The notes: generated by a model from the sequence alone, not told the origin. A DNA stretch of 55,141 bases from a candidate division FCPU426 bacterium (GCA_027366525.1 DAHXKG010000012.1:1-55141), one strand, 5' to 3'. Positions 39,886-49,296 are shown, numbered from the stretch's first letter. Numbers and translations: made by a program.

Positions 39886-39977
39886 TTCTTAAAAATGCAC
39901 CCACAATCGCTTTACATCCCCAATCAGGGTATTTCGCATATGTTTGAGATCATTTTTAAAGATCATTTTTTGGATTT

Positions 39978-40008
39978 ATACTTGACTTTTTTGTCAAGAT
40001 TGTACAAA
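39978..40008 (+). promoter_or_regulatory. Promoter/operator of the suf operon (IscR-like box)
   Basis: CTTGAC-TTTTTT-GTCAAG (39981-39998) is a perfect inverted repeat that includes a -35-like TTGACT (39982-39987); TACAAA at 40003 could be the -10 with a short 15-base spacer. With the preceding ATA it resembles the IscR type 1 half-site ATA-C/G-YYGAC, though the gap is one base shorter. It lies 45 bases before the Rrf2 gene, fitting autoregulation. Confidence 0.6.
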
Positions 40009-40042
40009 CTTAAGTTGAATTTGATAAAACTAGGACAGAAGC

Positions 40043-40606
40043 ATGAAATTTTCAGCCTTAGAAGAATATGGACTTCGATGTATACTTCAAATGGCCAAGC
40101 AAGGGTCTGATGAAGTAACCACCATCCAAGATTTAGCTGAAAAAGAAGCCATTACTCCAGCTTATGTTGCCAAATTAATGCGTATTTTAAGGAAAGCCAA
40201 ACTGGTTCAAAGCATTCGAGGGCAACAGGGGGGATATCAATTGGCGCGAGCAGCGGACCAAATTACGATTTATCAGGTTTTAATTGCTTTGGGAGGACCT
40301 TTGTATTCAGGTGATTATTGCCACCAATACCCGGGGGTCGTTCACGTTTGTGTGCGGTCCGTCGATTGCTCAATTCGGTCACTTTGGGAGGGCGTCAATC
40401 ATCTTTTTGCTCAAGCGCTTTCTAATTGTAAATTGACGGATTTATTAGTGGGGGAAATAAAAATGAATCAATGGATCAAAACAAATTGGCCTGAAACTCC
40501 AAAAGAAATATCGGATCCCAGCCGAAATAACCGAGTGATTCATTCTTCAACACGGACTCGATCATCTTCCAAGATGCATTCTGGGCTTTCAAAGGATCAA
40601 GCATGA
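40043..40606 (+). CDS. Rrf2-family iron-sulfur regulator of the suf operon
   Basis: An IscR/SufR-like transcription factor that senses cluster status. A winged helix covers residues 1-85 ([38 protein letters not shown] in part, GGYQLARA). Three cysteines, Cys93, Cys103 and Cys109 (in [20 protein letters not shown]), can ligate an Fe-S cluster. The roughly 45-residue Ser/Arg-rich tail after residue 140 is longer than usual. It is the first gene of the operon, overlapping sufB by four bases, and probably represses the operon through the inverted repeat upstream. Confidence 0.9.
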   Translation: MKFSALEEYGLRCILQMAKQGSDEVTTIQDLAEKEAITPAYVAKLMRILRKAKLVQSIRGQQGGYQLARAADQITIYQVLIALGGPLYSGDYCHQYPGVVHVCVRSVDCSIRSLWEGVNHLFAQALSNCKLTDLLVGEIKMNQWIKTNWPETPKEISDPSRNNRVIHSSTRTRSSSKMHSGLSKDQA

Positions 40607-42051
40607 CTTCTTCTCTGAAAAAAAATTCAGCCAATCAGTATACCGATGAAAAATACCGCTATGGATTTACGACGTCCATTGAATCCGAGCAAGCTCCGCC
40701 GGGATTAAACGAAGAAATTATTCATTGGATCTCGGAAAAGAAAAATGAGCCGACGTTCATGCTTAATTGGAGATTGAAGTGCTATCATGCATGGAAAAAA
40801 ATGCGTGAGCCGAGGTGGTCCTCCGTTCATTATCCGCCGATTCAGTATGAGGAAATTATTTATTATTCGTCAGCGCAAAAACAAGCGCCTAAAAGCCTTG
40901 ATGAAGTTGATCCGGAAATTCTTAAAACATTTGAAAAACTTGGTATTCCTCTGCACGAACGCGAGGCTTTGGCAGGGGTTGCGATTGATGCGGTTTTCGA
41001 TAGCGTTTCTGTTGGAACGACATTTAAGGAAAAACTTTCAAAACTGGGAATTATTTTTTGTTCATTTTCCGAGGCCGTTCAACAACATCCCGAGTTGATT
41101 CAAACTTATTTAGGATCAGTAGTTCCGTATAATGATAATTTTTTTGCTGCCTTAAATTCTGCTGTTTTTTCCGACGGATCTTTTTGCTATATCCCTAAAC
41201 ATACGCGATGTCCCATGGAGCTTTCTACGTATTTCCGAATTAATGCGGCCAAAACGGGGCAATTCGAGCGAACATTGATTATTGCCGATGAAGGCAGCTA
41301 TGTCAGTTATTTGGAAGGATGTACGGCTCCGATGCGCGATGAAAATCAACTTCATGCAGCTGTAGTGGAACTCGTGGCTTTAGATCGTGCGGAAATTCGA
41401 TATTCCACGGTTCAGAACTGGTATCCAGGTGATGCCCAGGGGAAAGGTGGAGTTTATAATTTTGTTACCAAACGCGGTGCTTGCCGAGGCTACCGCTCTA
41501 AAATTTCATGGACACAAGTCGAAACCGGATCCGCGATTACCTGGAAGTATCCTTCTTGTATTCTTCAAGGGGATGAATCGGTAGGCGAATTTTATTCCGT
41601 GGCGGTCGCCAATCATTTTCAACAAGCGGATACCGGAACTAAAATGATCCATTTAGGTAAAAATACTACAAGCACGATTATTTCCAAGGGTATTTCAGCA
41701 GGCCAAGGGCAAAATACCTATCGAGGATTAGTTCGAATACAAAAAAAGGCTGCCCAGGCTAGAAATTATACTCAATGTGATTCATTGTTGATGGGCAGTC
41801 ATTGTAGTGCACAAACCCTTCCTTCCATTGAAGTTAAAAATCCAACGGCTAAGGCGGAGCACGAGGCATCGACTTCTAAAATCAGCGAGGATCAGATTTT
41901 TTACTGTCGGCAACGCGGACTTTCTACGGAAGATGCTGTTAATTTGATTGTCAATGGATTTTGTAAGGAGGTTTTTAAGAAACTTCCAATGGAATTTGCA
42001 GTTGAAGCTCAAAAACTTTTGGCGGTTACGCTTGAAGGAAGTGTGGGATAA
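40603..42051 (+). CDS. sufB: Fe-S cluster assembly scaffold SufB
   Basis: Core of the SufBCD scaffold on which clusters are built. The 482-residue protein has [57 protein letters not shown] (each cited in part) and the late [13 protein letters not shown] with the conserved cysteine, then EHEASTSKI. The N-terminal YRYGFTT segment is typical. It abuts sufC with no gap. Confidence 0.97.
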   Translation: MTSSLKKNSANQYTDEKYRYGFTTSIESEQAPPGLNEEIIHWISEKKNEPTFMLNWRLKCYHAWKKMREPRWSSVHYPPIQYEEIIYYSSAQKQAPKSLDEVDPEILKTFEKLGIPLHEREALAGVAIDAVFDSVSVGTTFKEKLSKLGIIFCSFSEAVQQHPELIQTYLGSVVPYNDNFFAALNSAVFSDGSFCYIPKHTRCPMELSTYFRINAAKTGQFERTLIIADEGSYVSYLEGCTAPMRDENQLHAAVVELVALDRAEIRYSTVQNWYPGDAQGKGGVYNFVTKRGACRGYRSKISWTQVETGSAITWKYPSCILQGDESVGEFYSVAVANHFQQADTGTKMIHLGKNTTSTIISKGISAGQGQNTYRGLVRIQKKAAQARNYTQCDSLLMGSHCSAQTLPSIEVKNPTAKAEHEASTSKISEDQIFYCRQRGLSTEDAVNLIVNGFCKEVFKKLPMEFAVEAQKLLAVTLEGSVG

Positions 42052-42843
42052 ATGAATCAGAACAGAGAAATGCTTGCAATTAAAAATTTACATGCATGTA
42101 TTAATGAAAAAGAAATTTTGAAAGGTATTGAACTAACAATTCGCCCGGGGGAGATCCATGCAATCATGGGCCCCAATGGGTCAGGCAAGAGTACCTTGGC
42201 GAATATTCTGGCTGGACGAGAATATTGCCAAGTCACTCAGGGCAGTATCATGTTTGAAAACCAAAATGTCTTAACTATGGCCCCAGAAGAACGTGCACAA
42301 CGAGGTATTTTTTTAGCCTTTCAGTATCCCGTTGAAATTCCAGGGGTTAATAATGCTTATTTTTTGAAGGCGGCCTTGAATGCACAACGCCAAAGCCTTC
42401 ATGAAGCTGAATTGGATGCTGTCGATTTTTTGGAATTGGCCAAAATCAAGCTCAAAGAGCTTCACATGGATGAATCCATTCTGCAACGTTCGGTAAATGA
42501 GGGGTTTTCAGGTGGAGAAAAGAAAAAAAATGAAATTCTTCAATTGGTTATGTTGAACCCCAAGCTAGCCATTTTGGATGAAACCGATTCGGGGCTTGAT
42601 ATTGATGCATTAAAAATTGTTGCTGCAGGAATTAATGCTTGGAAAAAGGCCGATCGTTCTGTTCTGATGGTTACGCACTATCAACGACTGCTGGATTATA
42701 TTACACCCGACTATATTCATGTATTGATTCAGGGAAAAATTGTGAAAACCGGTGGAAAAAATCTTGCGTTGGAATTAGAGCAAAAGGGCTATGGCAATTT
42801 GGATTCCTTGCAATTAACGGCTATGCACGAGCAACGCCAATGA
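42052..42843 (+). CDS. sufC: Fe-S assembly ATPase SufC
   Basis: ABC-type ATPase that drives conformational change in SufBCD. Walker A is GPNGSGKSTLANIL, the signature is GFSGGEKKKNEILQ and Walker B is LAILDETDSGLDIDAL, the latter two characteristic of SufC. It has 263 residues and no membrane segment. The ATG follows directly after the sufB stop, and its stop overlaps sufD. Confidence 0.97.
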   Translation: MNQNREMLAIKNLHACINEKEILKGIELTIRPGEIHAIMGPNGSGKSTLANILAGREYCQVTQGSIMFENQNVLTMAPEERAQRGIFLAFQYPVEIPGVNNAYFLKAALNAQRQSLHEAELDAVDFLELAKIKLKELHMDESILQRSVNEGFSGGEKKKNEILQLVMLNPKLAILDETDSGLDIDALKIVAAGINAWKKADRSVLMVTHYQRLLDYITPDYIHVLIQGKIVKTGGKNLALELEQKGYGNLDSLQLTAMHEQRQ

Positions 42844-44177
42844 TTCCCAGGGAAACCCAACCATTGATTTCAAACGCGGAGCTTGAAAAGATCTTGATCT
42901 CGTTTGAATCCGAGGATCCTTCTTGGTTTCATCAGATACGCCAGATAGCAAGAGAAGAACTTAAAAATAACGGTTTTCCTGATTTTAAAACCGAACAAGG
43001 CAGCTATACCCCGTGGGACAAAGTGTTGCTTCCACTAAAATTTTCGGGACGACCAATAGAAAGGTTTTCAGCAAATACTGACCTTTTATCATCCTTAGAC
43101 TGGAATCAAATCGAATCGGTGATTGGCCAATGGCCTTACCGGATTGTGATGTTGAATGGACAGTACTCGATTCAACATAGTATCTTACCTTCGGGGCTTG
43201 AAATTGAAAGTATTCGATCCGTCTTGAAAAACTCGTTAAATATTCCGATCCAATCAATGTTTTCAAAATTGAATTTAAAGGAGTTGGGACCAGTCTTGAA
43301 TTTAGCTTGCTTCAAGGACGGTTTTTACCTTCATTTTAAATCGAACCAGTGCTTGGATTACCCGCTGGTGATGCTCCATATTGCCACGCAAGCTCAAGAT
43401 TACTTTTCGTGTTCACACAATGTGATAGTCATGGATGAATATAGTTCTGGAACGATTTTGGAATATTTTATAAGTGGAAATGAGGATCAATCCAGTTTGA
43501 ATTCCGAGATGACACAAATTTATTTGCGACCTCAAAGTCAACTCGCCCATGCCGCGGCCTATTTAAATGGGATTCATAAGAACCAATGGTCGTTTCAGAC
43601 GGTTGAGCAACAAAGCGGTAGTTCCTTTTCCTCCCGGATTTTTATCTTGGGTGGTGCATGGACTCGGCATGAGCAAGTGATCGCGTTGAAACAACCGCAA
43701 GCTTCCTGTGGTTTGGAAGGCCTTTGGATGACCCAAGACCATCAACAAGCTGAAAATTATACCTTTATTGATCATCAAGCCCCCAATTGCACGAGTCGTG
43801 AAAAATTCAAAGGCATTGCCAATCATGATTCCGTCGGTGTTTTTGATGGTTGTATTTTAGTTCGGGAGAATTCAATGAAGACGGATGCTAGTCAGGAGAA
43901 TAAAAATATCCTTCTTTCTTCTAATGCACAGATTTATTCAAAGCCTCAGTTGAAAATTTATGCGGATGATGTGAAGTGCTCACATGGATCAGCAACTGGA
44001 CAATTGGATGCGGAAGCCCTATTTTATTTACAATCGAGAGGCATCCATCCGGAAGCAGCTCAACAAATGTTGATTGATGGATTTTCTCGTGAAATTGTGG
44101 ATGCCATTCCATGGCCAGAATTTAAAACCAGCATTTGGAACCGGGTGAATCAGTTTTACAAGGGGAACTCGAAATGA
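42840..44177 (+). CDS. sufD: Fe-S assembly protein SufD
   Basis: SufB-related beta-helical partner in the SufBC2D complex. The 445-residue protein is less conserved than SufB but ends in the diagnostic block KIYADDVKCSHGSATGQLD, then YLQSRGIHPEAAQQMLIDGF and REIVDAIP. An N-terminal region with TPWDKVLLPLKF and the DEYSSGTILEYF strand precede it. The frame is open to 42639 inside sufC, but ATG 42840 overlaps the sufC stop as ATGA. Confidence 0.93.
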   Translation: MIPRETQPLISNAELEKILISFESEDPSWFHQIRQIAREELKNNGFPDFKTEQGSYTPWDKVLLPLKFSGRPIERFSANTDLLSSLDWNQIESVIGQWPYRIVMLNGQYSIQHSILPSGLEIESIRSVLKNSLNIPIQSMFSKLNLKELGPVLNLACFKDGFYLHFKSNQCLDYPLVMLHIATQAQDYFSCSHNVIVMDEYSSGTILEYFISGNEDQSSLNSEMTQIYLRPQSQLAHAAAYLNGIHKNQWSFQTVEQQSGSSFSSRIFILGGAWTRHEQVIALKQPQASCGLEGLWMTQDHQQAENYTFIDHQAPNCTSREKFKGIANHDSVGVFDGCILVRENSMKTDASQENKNILLSSNAQIYSKPQLKIYADDVKCSHGSATGQLDAEALFYLQSRGIHPEAAQQMLIDGFSREIVDAIPWPEFKTSIWNRVNQFYKGNSK

Positions 44178-45442
44178 AATCTTCCTTACCAATGCAAACG
44201 TCGAGTTTAAAAAATGAACTCGAAGGGGAATATTTGGAAAAAATCCGAAAGGATTTTCCGATATTGCAACAAAGTGTTCATGGGAAACCCCTCGTTTATT
44301 TAGATAATTCTGCAACCACACAAAAACCTAAAACGGTCATTGAAGCACTGAAGTCTTTTTATGAAGTTTACAACGCCAATGTTCACCGTGGCATTCATAC
44401 GTTAAGCGAGAAAGCGACCGAGCGTTTTGAGCATACCCGACAACAAGTTCACACATTTCTGAATTCCACCAACGAAAAAGAAATTGTTTTCACCCGCGGA
44501 GCTACGGAGGCCATTAATCTTGTTGCTCAGACTTATGGACGTCAAGTACTTCAACCGGGCGATGAAATCCTTCTTTCGGCGATGGAACATCATTCCAATA
44601 TTGTACCGTGGCGGTTATTGGCGGAAGAGAAAAAAGCCCTGATTCGAGTTATTCCCATGGATCTGCAAGGGGAATTAGATTTAAATGCATATGAAAAATT
44701 ATTGTCGCCGCGGACTCGATTGGTTGCCATTACGCATGTTTCCAATGTTTTGGGAACCGTGAATCCTATTGAGCAGATTATTCAATTGGCCCATCGCCAG
44801 AATATCCCGGTATTAGTTGATGGAGCTCAAGCGGTGGCTCATCGTTTGGTGAATGTACAATCCTTGGATTGCGACTTTTATGTTTTTTCAGGGCATAAAA
44901 TGTTTGGCCCCACAGGGGTAGGGGTTCTTTATGCCAAAGAATCTATTTTAAAAAACATGCCACCCTACCAAGGGGGGGGCGAAATGATCGTCACGGTTTC
45001 ATTTGATCACATTACCTATAAAAGCCATCCGTACCGTTTTGAAGCAGGGACTCCGGCCATTGCAGAAGTGATTGCTTTGAGCGAGGCGATTACGTATATT
45101 CAAAAAATTGGATTTTCATCGATTCAGGAACATGAAAATCGTCTTTTGGATTATTCCACACAAGCGTTATTAAAAATTCCAAATTTGAAAATTATTGGAA
45201 CAGCCAAAGAGAAAGAAGCTGTTTTATCCATGACTTTAGGTGACATTCATCCGCATGATATTGGGACTATTTTGGATGAAGAGGGGGTTGCTGTTCGGGC
45301 AGGACATCATTGTGCCCAACCAGTTATGGATTTTTTTGATATTCCTGCCACAGCAAGAGCTTCGTTTGCTTTCTATAACACTCAGGAGGAAATTGATCGA
45401 TTGATCAAGGCGCTATGGAAAGTGTTGGAGGTACTCGGCTAA
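44174..45442 (+). CDS. sufS: Cysteine desulfurase SufS
   Basis: A PLP enzyme that takes sulfur from cysteine as a persulfide. YLDNSATTQKPK, NVHRGIHTLSEKAT and TRGATEAINLVA lead to the PLP lysine in SGHKMFGPTGVG (Lys242). The active cysteine lies in RAGHHCAQPVM (Cys380), the group II RxGHHCA motif that separates SufS from IscS. ATG 44174 overlaps the sufD stop and follows AGGGGAA; the frame is open somewhat further upstream. 422 residues. Confidence 0.97.
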   Translation: MKSSLPMQTSSLKNELEGEYLEKIRKDFPILQQSVHGKPLVYLDNSATTQKPKTVIEALKSFYEVYNANVHRGIHTLSEKATERFEHTRQQVHTFLNSTNEKEIVFTRGATEAINLVAQTYGRQVLQPGDEILLSAMEHHSNIVPWRLLAEEKKALIRVIPMDLQGELDLNAYEKLLSPRTRLVAITHVSNVLGTVNPIEQIIQLAHRQNIPVLVDGAQAVAHRLVNVQSLDCDFYVFSGHKMFGPTGVGVLYAKESILKNMPPYQGGGEMIVTVSFDHITYKSHPYRFEAGTPAIAEVIALSEAITYIQKIGFSSIQEHENRLLDYSTQALLKIPNLKIIGTAKEKEAVLSMTLGDIHPHDIGTILDEEGVAVRAGHHCAQPVMDFFDIPATARASFAFYNTQEEIDRLIKALWKVLEVLG

Positions 45443-45918
45443 TGTCTGATTTGCGGGATCTTTATCAGGAATTAATTTTAGATCATCAAAAAAATCCAAG
45501 AAATTTTGGGGAATTGCCGGATGCCAACCATCATGCCAATGGCTTTAATCCGCTGTGTGGCGATAAAATATCCTTGGATTTCAACACTGACGAAAACGGT
45601 TTAATTCATGATATTCGATTCCATGGCTCAGGATGCGCGATTTCGAAAGCCTCAGCCTCCATGATGACTATGGCCCTAAAAGGGAAAACCATTCCTGAAG
45701 CTGATGCGCTTTTTCAAGTCTTTCATCATCTGGTACTTGGAAACTTGGTGACTGAAGAGCAAATCGAGCATTTGGGTCGTCTTAAAGTTTTTCAAGGCAT
45801 TCGAGATTATCCTTCTCGCGTGAAATGTGCGAGTTTGCCATGGCATACCTTTAAGGCCGCGTTGAATCATAATTCAAAAACGATTACGACAGACTCAGAC
45901 AATGATTCGGTGAATTAG
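45442..45918 (+). CDS. sufU: Sulfur-transfer protein SufU
   Basis: Zinc-dependent sulfurtransferase that accepts the persulfide from SufS in SufE-less systems. The 158-residue protein shows NPLCGDKI (Cys39, Asp41), HGSGCAISKAS (Cys65) and SRVKCASLPW (Cys129), the zinc and acceptor ligands. The spacer before RVKC has the SufU-type insertion that IscU lacks. ATG 45442 shares a base with the sufS stop and has GGAGG upstream. Confidence 0.95.
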   Translation: MSDLRDLYQELILDHQKNPRNFGELPDANHHANGFNPLCGDKISLDFNTDENGLIHDIRFHGSGCAISKASASMMTMALKGKTIPEADALFQVFHHLVLGNLVTEEQIEHLGRLKVFQGIRDYPSRVKCASLPWHTFKAALNHNSKTITTDSDNDSVN

Positions 45919-45926
45919 GGGGATAT

Positions 45927-46487
45927 ATGGGATCGGAATTAATTACGTTAAATCGAGATTGTGCCGCGGTGCTTATTCCCTCGGGTGTATCGGCCTTGTT
46001 ATTTGAAGGCGAAAAGGTTTATTTAACGCAAACCTTGGGTGGAAGTTTTACTGTTCAACGAGATAATGGTCAATTGGTTCGCATTCATGGATTGGATGCG
46101 GATGCTTTAGGAAAAAAAATTCCGGCCGAAATGCAAAAACCTGCCACTCAAAATTCAGGACAACCGTTAGATGAGGTTCAAATTGAGCAAAAGGTTTGGG
46201 AGCAACTCCGCAATTGCTATGATCCAGAGATTCCAGTGAACGTGGTTGATCTCGGCTTGATATATGGGTGTACGCTCAAGTCTACTTCCGAAGGAAAACG
46301 AGTCGAAGTTACCATGACTTTAACAGCTCCGGGGTGCGGTATGTCCACGGTTCTAAAGAGTGATATTGAAGCGCGATTACAAGCGATTCCCGGCATTCAC
46401 GAAGCCTTGGTGGATGTGACCTTTGATCCTCCCTGGGATCAAAGCCGGATGACGGAAGCTGCCCGACTCCAATTAGGCATGTTTTAA
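45927..46487 (+). CDS. sufT: SufT-type Fe-S maturation factor
   Basis: 186 residues. An N-terminal SufT-specific domain of about 75 residues (ALLFEGEKVYLTQTLGGSFTV, cited in part) is followed by a MIP18/DUF59 domain with DPEIPVNVVDLGLIYG and the LTAPGCGM cysteine, ending in DPPWD. SufT helps deliver clusters to apo-proteins. It is the last gene of the suf operon, 8 bases after sufU, with a GGGGG-type ribosome site. Confidence 0.93.
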   Translation: MGSELITLNRDCAAVLIPSGVSALLFEGEKVYLTQTLGGSFTVQRDNGQLVRIHGLDADALGKKIPAEMQKPATQNSGQPLDEVQIEQKVWEQLRNCYDPEIPVNVVDLGLIYGCTLKSTSEGKRVEVTMTLTAPGCGMSTVLKSDIEARLQAIPGIHEALVDVTFDPPWDQSRMTEAARLQLGMF

Positions 46488-46594
46488 AAATCGTTCAAAC
46501 TTTTCAATCATAGTTTTAGAGTTCATTGAAAAATCATGAATCTAAAGTACTATTTATCTGACGAGTTTTGCATGCTCGAAATTTCTAGTTTTTA

Positions 46595-46624
46595 TTGAAT
46601 AAAATCGAAAAAAATCGCTATAAT
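46595..46624 (+). promoter_or_regulatory. Promoter before yebC
   Basis: TTGAAT (46595-46600), 18-base spacer, perfect TATAAT (46619-46624). The predicted start near 46631 lies just before a strong hairpin terminator. Confidence 0.6.
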
Positions 46625-46642
46625 TATAGGTGAGAAAATTGG

Positions 46643-46690
46643 AAGTTCGCTTTCGTCGACTTAGAAAGCGAACTTTTATTGTTTTTAAAG
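46643..46690 (+). terminator. Terminator between the suf operon and yebC
   Basis: AAGTTCGCTTTC (46643-46654) pairs perfectly with GAAAGCGAACTT (46664-46675) around nine bases, followed by TTATTGTTTTT. It can end suf transcripts and, because a promoter precedes it, may attenuate yebC-ruvC or make a short RNA. Confidence 0.85.
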
Positions 46691-46735
46691 ATTTTAAAAA
46701 TTGTAAAAGAAGTTGAACAATAAGGACATGAGCCG

Positions 46736-47497
46736 ATGAGCGGACATTCAAAATGGGCCAAAATTAAGCGAACTAAAGGCGCTTTAGATCAAAAACGAGG
46801 AAAAATTTTTTCAAAAATCGGACGGGAGATTCAATTAGCCGCTAAAGCCGGTGGAGGCAGCCCGGAAACCAATATACGCCTACGCAATATATTACTGAAA
46901 GCCAAAGAGGTCAGTATGCCCTCGGATACGATTAAACGGGCAATAAACAAGGGGATTGGAACCGAGGCTAGTGACTTATTAGAGGAAATGGTTTATGAAG
47001 GGTATGGTCCCGGAGGTGTTGCCATCTTAGTTGAAGTTGTTACCGATAATCGCAATCGAACTGCCTCTGATATCCGCTCTATTTTTACAAAAAACAATGG
47101 AAATATGGGAGAAAGCGGATCGGTGGGTTTTTTATTTGATAAAAAAGGCTTAATTCTGATTAAAAAAGATTTAATTCGTGAAGATGCTCTTATGGAATTA
47201 ATTCTCAACTCCGGAGCGGAGGATTTGAAAACCGATAAACAAGATATATACGAAATTATTTCGTCCGTTGAGAATTTTTCAAATGTCAGAAGTGCTCTTG
47301 AAAAAAAAGAGATTCTTTTGGAAAGTGCTGAAATCACGATGATTCCTAAAACGCTGATAGCACTGGATGAAAAAAAAACAGAAGCGGTTTTAAAATTAGT
47401 AGATGCCTTGGATGATCATGATGACGTGCAAAATGTTTTTTCCAATATAGAAATTAGCGAAGCCCTGATGGATAAGTTTGAAAAAAAAGAAATATAA
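46736..47497 (+). CDS. yebC: YebC/PmpR family protein
   Basis: Members of this family act in translation of proline-rich stretches or in transcription control. MSGHSKWAKIKRTKGALDQK, RGKIFSKIGREI and AGGGSPETNIRL are the hallmark N terminus, and YEGYGPGGVAILVEVVTDN and DVQNVFSNIEI are the other conserved blocks. 253 residues, normal length. The yebC-ruvC-ruvA order is widespread. The gene's end overlaps ruvC by 20 bases across an eight-A run. Confidence 0.96.
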   Translation: MSGHSKWAKIKRTKGALDQKRGKIFSKIGREIQLAAKAGGGSPETNIRLRNILLKAKEVSMPSDTIKRAINKGIGTEASDLLEEMVYEGYGPGGVAILVEVVTDNRNRTASDIRSIFTKNNGNMGESGSVGFLFDKKGLILIKKDLIREDALMELILNSGAEDLKTDKQDIYEIISSVENFSNVRSALEKKEILLESAEITMIPKTLIALDEKKTEAVLKLVDALDDHDDVQNVFSNIEISEALMDKFEKKEI

Positions 47498-48077
47498 TCC
47501 ATTATCAAAAATCGTCTTGGGAATTGACCCTGGTTTGGCTAGAATGGGTTATGCTAGTTTAAAAATGGAGCCACCCAAGATCACACTATTGCAGTGTGGT
47601 CTGTTGACTTCCAGTCGTGATGAGTCGACTCCAAGGCGATTGTGTTCGCTTTATGAAGGTTTAACACGCGTATTTGAACAAATGATGCCGGATGAAGTTG
47701 CAATCGAAGAGCTTTTTTTTGAGCAGAATGTCAAAACAGCCATGGAAGTCAGTCAAGCCAGAGGAGTGGCTTTATTGGTGTGTGGGTTATTTCAAAAGCC
47801 GGTATATGAATATAAACCGGTTCATGTGAAACAAGCGGTAACTGGATTTGGCAGAGCGACGAAAGATCAAATCCAAAAAATGATTCGAATTTTATTGAAT
47901 TTGACGAAAGCGCCTCAGCCTGATGATGTCGCCGATGCAGTGGCTTTGGCATGGACGCATATTCAAATGGATAAATGGCAACGGGAACGTCCGGATCTCG
48001 GACGAAACAGGATGGCTATTGATGTGAGTTTAAAGCCGGATCGATCAGTAAGAATTTATCGAGGAGAAAAGGCATGA
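47478..48077 (+). CDS. ruvC: Holliday junction resolvase RuvC
   Basis: Endonuclease that cuts Holliday junctions after RuvAB branch migration. The acidic active site is visible: Asp17 (GIDPG), Glu77 (IEELFFEQN), Asp150 and Asp153 (PDDVADAVALA). The length of 199 residues includes a C-terminal tail of about 35 residues beyond the core. The start is uncertain: TTG 47478 within yebC has GGAT upstream; TTG 47517 is possible but would cut the family N terminus close to the first Asp. Confidence 0.95.
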   Translation: MKKKKYNPLSKIVLGIDPGLARMGYASLKMEPPKITLLQCGLLTSSRDESTPRRLCSLYEGLTRVFEQMMPDEVAIEELFFEQNVKTAMEVSQARGVALLVCGLFQKPVYEYKPVHVKQAVTGFGRATKDQIQKMIRILLNLTKAPQPDDVADAVALAWTHIQMDKWQRERPDLGRNRMAIDVSLKPDRSVRIYRGEKA

Positions 48078-48643
48078 TCAAATGTAAAAATTGTAGAAAT
48101 AAAGTGGCAGAAGATGCCCGGTATTGTGCCGAGTGTGGATATCCATTAGATGATAAGTTTTTGGTCACCAAAGAAGATTTTTTGAAAAATACAGTTGATA
48201 AAGGCATCACGGATAAATTGAGTCCCGATAGTAATCAACCCATGCATCTTTTGGAACATCAAAATCATGAATATTTATGGGATGAAGAAAGCTTAGGAGT
48301 TTGGATTGATCGAGCTATTATTGAATCGATCGATCGTGAAGCCGCTCAAGTCGTTTTTGAAAACTTGGATCCCACCGATCAAAAGTATTTTAATCATGCC
48401 CGCGATCACATCAAACTTCGTGCATCGGGATTAAAAAGCCCAATATCCGATCAGGAACTGGATGAACATTATTATAAGGCCTTAGTTATTGACGAAGATT
48501 ATGAATCCAAAGGTATTTGGCTTGATCAAAACGTCATTTCCTTTTGGTATGCGGCAACACAAAACAAGGATATTCCGGCTTTAACGCAAATTGAGGAATT
48601 ATTACATATTCTCGTTCATTTGAATTTTTTAGATGATAACTAA
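48074..48643 (+). CDS. Zinc-ribbon protein of unknown function
   Basis: 189 residues beginning with a zinc ribbon, CKNCRNKVAEDARYCAECG (residues 4-22), four Cys as two CxxC pairs. The rest is acidic and mostly helical, with no recognisable motif (EDYESKGIWLDQNVISFWYA near 150, cited in part). It overlaps the ruvC stop as ATGA with AGGAGAAAAGG upstream, so it is made together with RuvC, and ruvA follows 41 bases later. A link to recombination or ribosomes is possible by position only. Confidence 0.75.
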   Translation: MIKCKNCRNKVAEDARYCAECGYPLDDKFLVTKEDFLKNTVDKGITDKLSPDSNQPMHLLEHQNHEYLWDEESLGVWIDRAIIESIDREAAQVVFENLDPTDQKYFNHARDHIKLRASGLKSPISDQELDEHYYKALVIDEDYESKGIWLDQNVISFWYAATQNKDIPALTQIEELLHILVHLNFLDDN

Positions 48644-48684
48644 GAGCGAGTTTATTCAGCTGGTTTAATTGAGGGAATCACTTC

Positions 48685-49296
48685 ATGATCGCGTTTATCA
48701 ATGGCAATCTCAAAACGAAATGGGCGGATCATGTGGAAGTTGAGGTACATGGGATTGGCTATGAAATTTGGGTTTCGCAGTTGACTTTACAGCAGTTACC
48801 CGCCGTGCATCAGCCCATTTTTTTTAAGACGTATCTCCATGTAAGAGAAGAATCCCTTCAACTATTTGGCTTTATGGATGACATGGAACGCCAAGCGTTT
48901 ATGTGGTTGATGAGTGTTTCAGGAATTGGTCCCAAAAGTGCGATGCATATTCTTTCTGCATATGCACCGATGACCTTATACCAATTGATTCTTAAAAATG
49001 ACATTGTACAATTAAAAGCGATTTCTGGTGTTGGACTTAAAACAGCGCAGCAAATCGTCCTGACTTTAAAAGAAAAGGTCACTAAATTCTTAAATACTTC
49101 TGAAAAATCGGATTTGATTCTAGAAGCTCGAAAAGAAAACCCACTGTTGACAGATGCCATACAGGCCTTGCTTGCATTAGGGTTTTCAAGTGGGGAGTCT
49201 CAAATCGCCGTTGAACAAGCTATGCAGCAATTGGGGGCTAATGCAAGACTTGAAGAAGTGGTACGAATTAGTTTAAAATTAGTGAGGTCGGTTTAA
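48685..49296 (+). CDS. ruvA: Holliday junction DNA helicase subunit RuvA
   Basis: Tetramer that binds four-way junctions and recruits RuvB. The 203-residue protein has the OB fold start MIAFINGNL with EVHGIGYEIWVS, THLHVRE-like TYLHVREESLQLFGF, two helix-hairpin-helix motifs (SGIGPKSAMHIL, SGVGLKTAQQIVLTLK) and a C-terminal RuvB-binding domain (DAIQALLALGFSSGESQIAV). ruvB is not in the window. Confidence 0.96.
   Translation: MIAFINGNLKTKWADHVEVEVHGIGYEIWVSQLTLQQLPAVHQPIFFKTYLHVREESLQLFGFMDDMERQAFMWLMSVSGIGPKSAMHILSAYAPMTLYQLILKNDIVQLKAISGVGLKTAQQIVLTLKEKVTKFLNTSEKSDLILEARKENPLLTDAIQALLALGFSSGESQIAVEQAMQQLGANARLEEVVRISLKLVRSV

Noticed and set aside
42639-42839. Upstream extension of sufD inside sufC
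   Set aside because: Different frame of a well-conserved gene; ATG 42840 overlaps the sufC stop in the way seen elsewhere in the operon.
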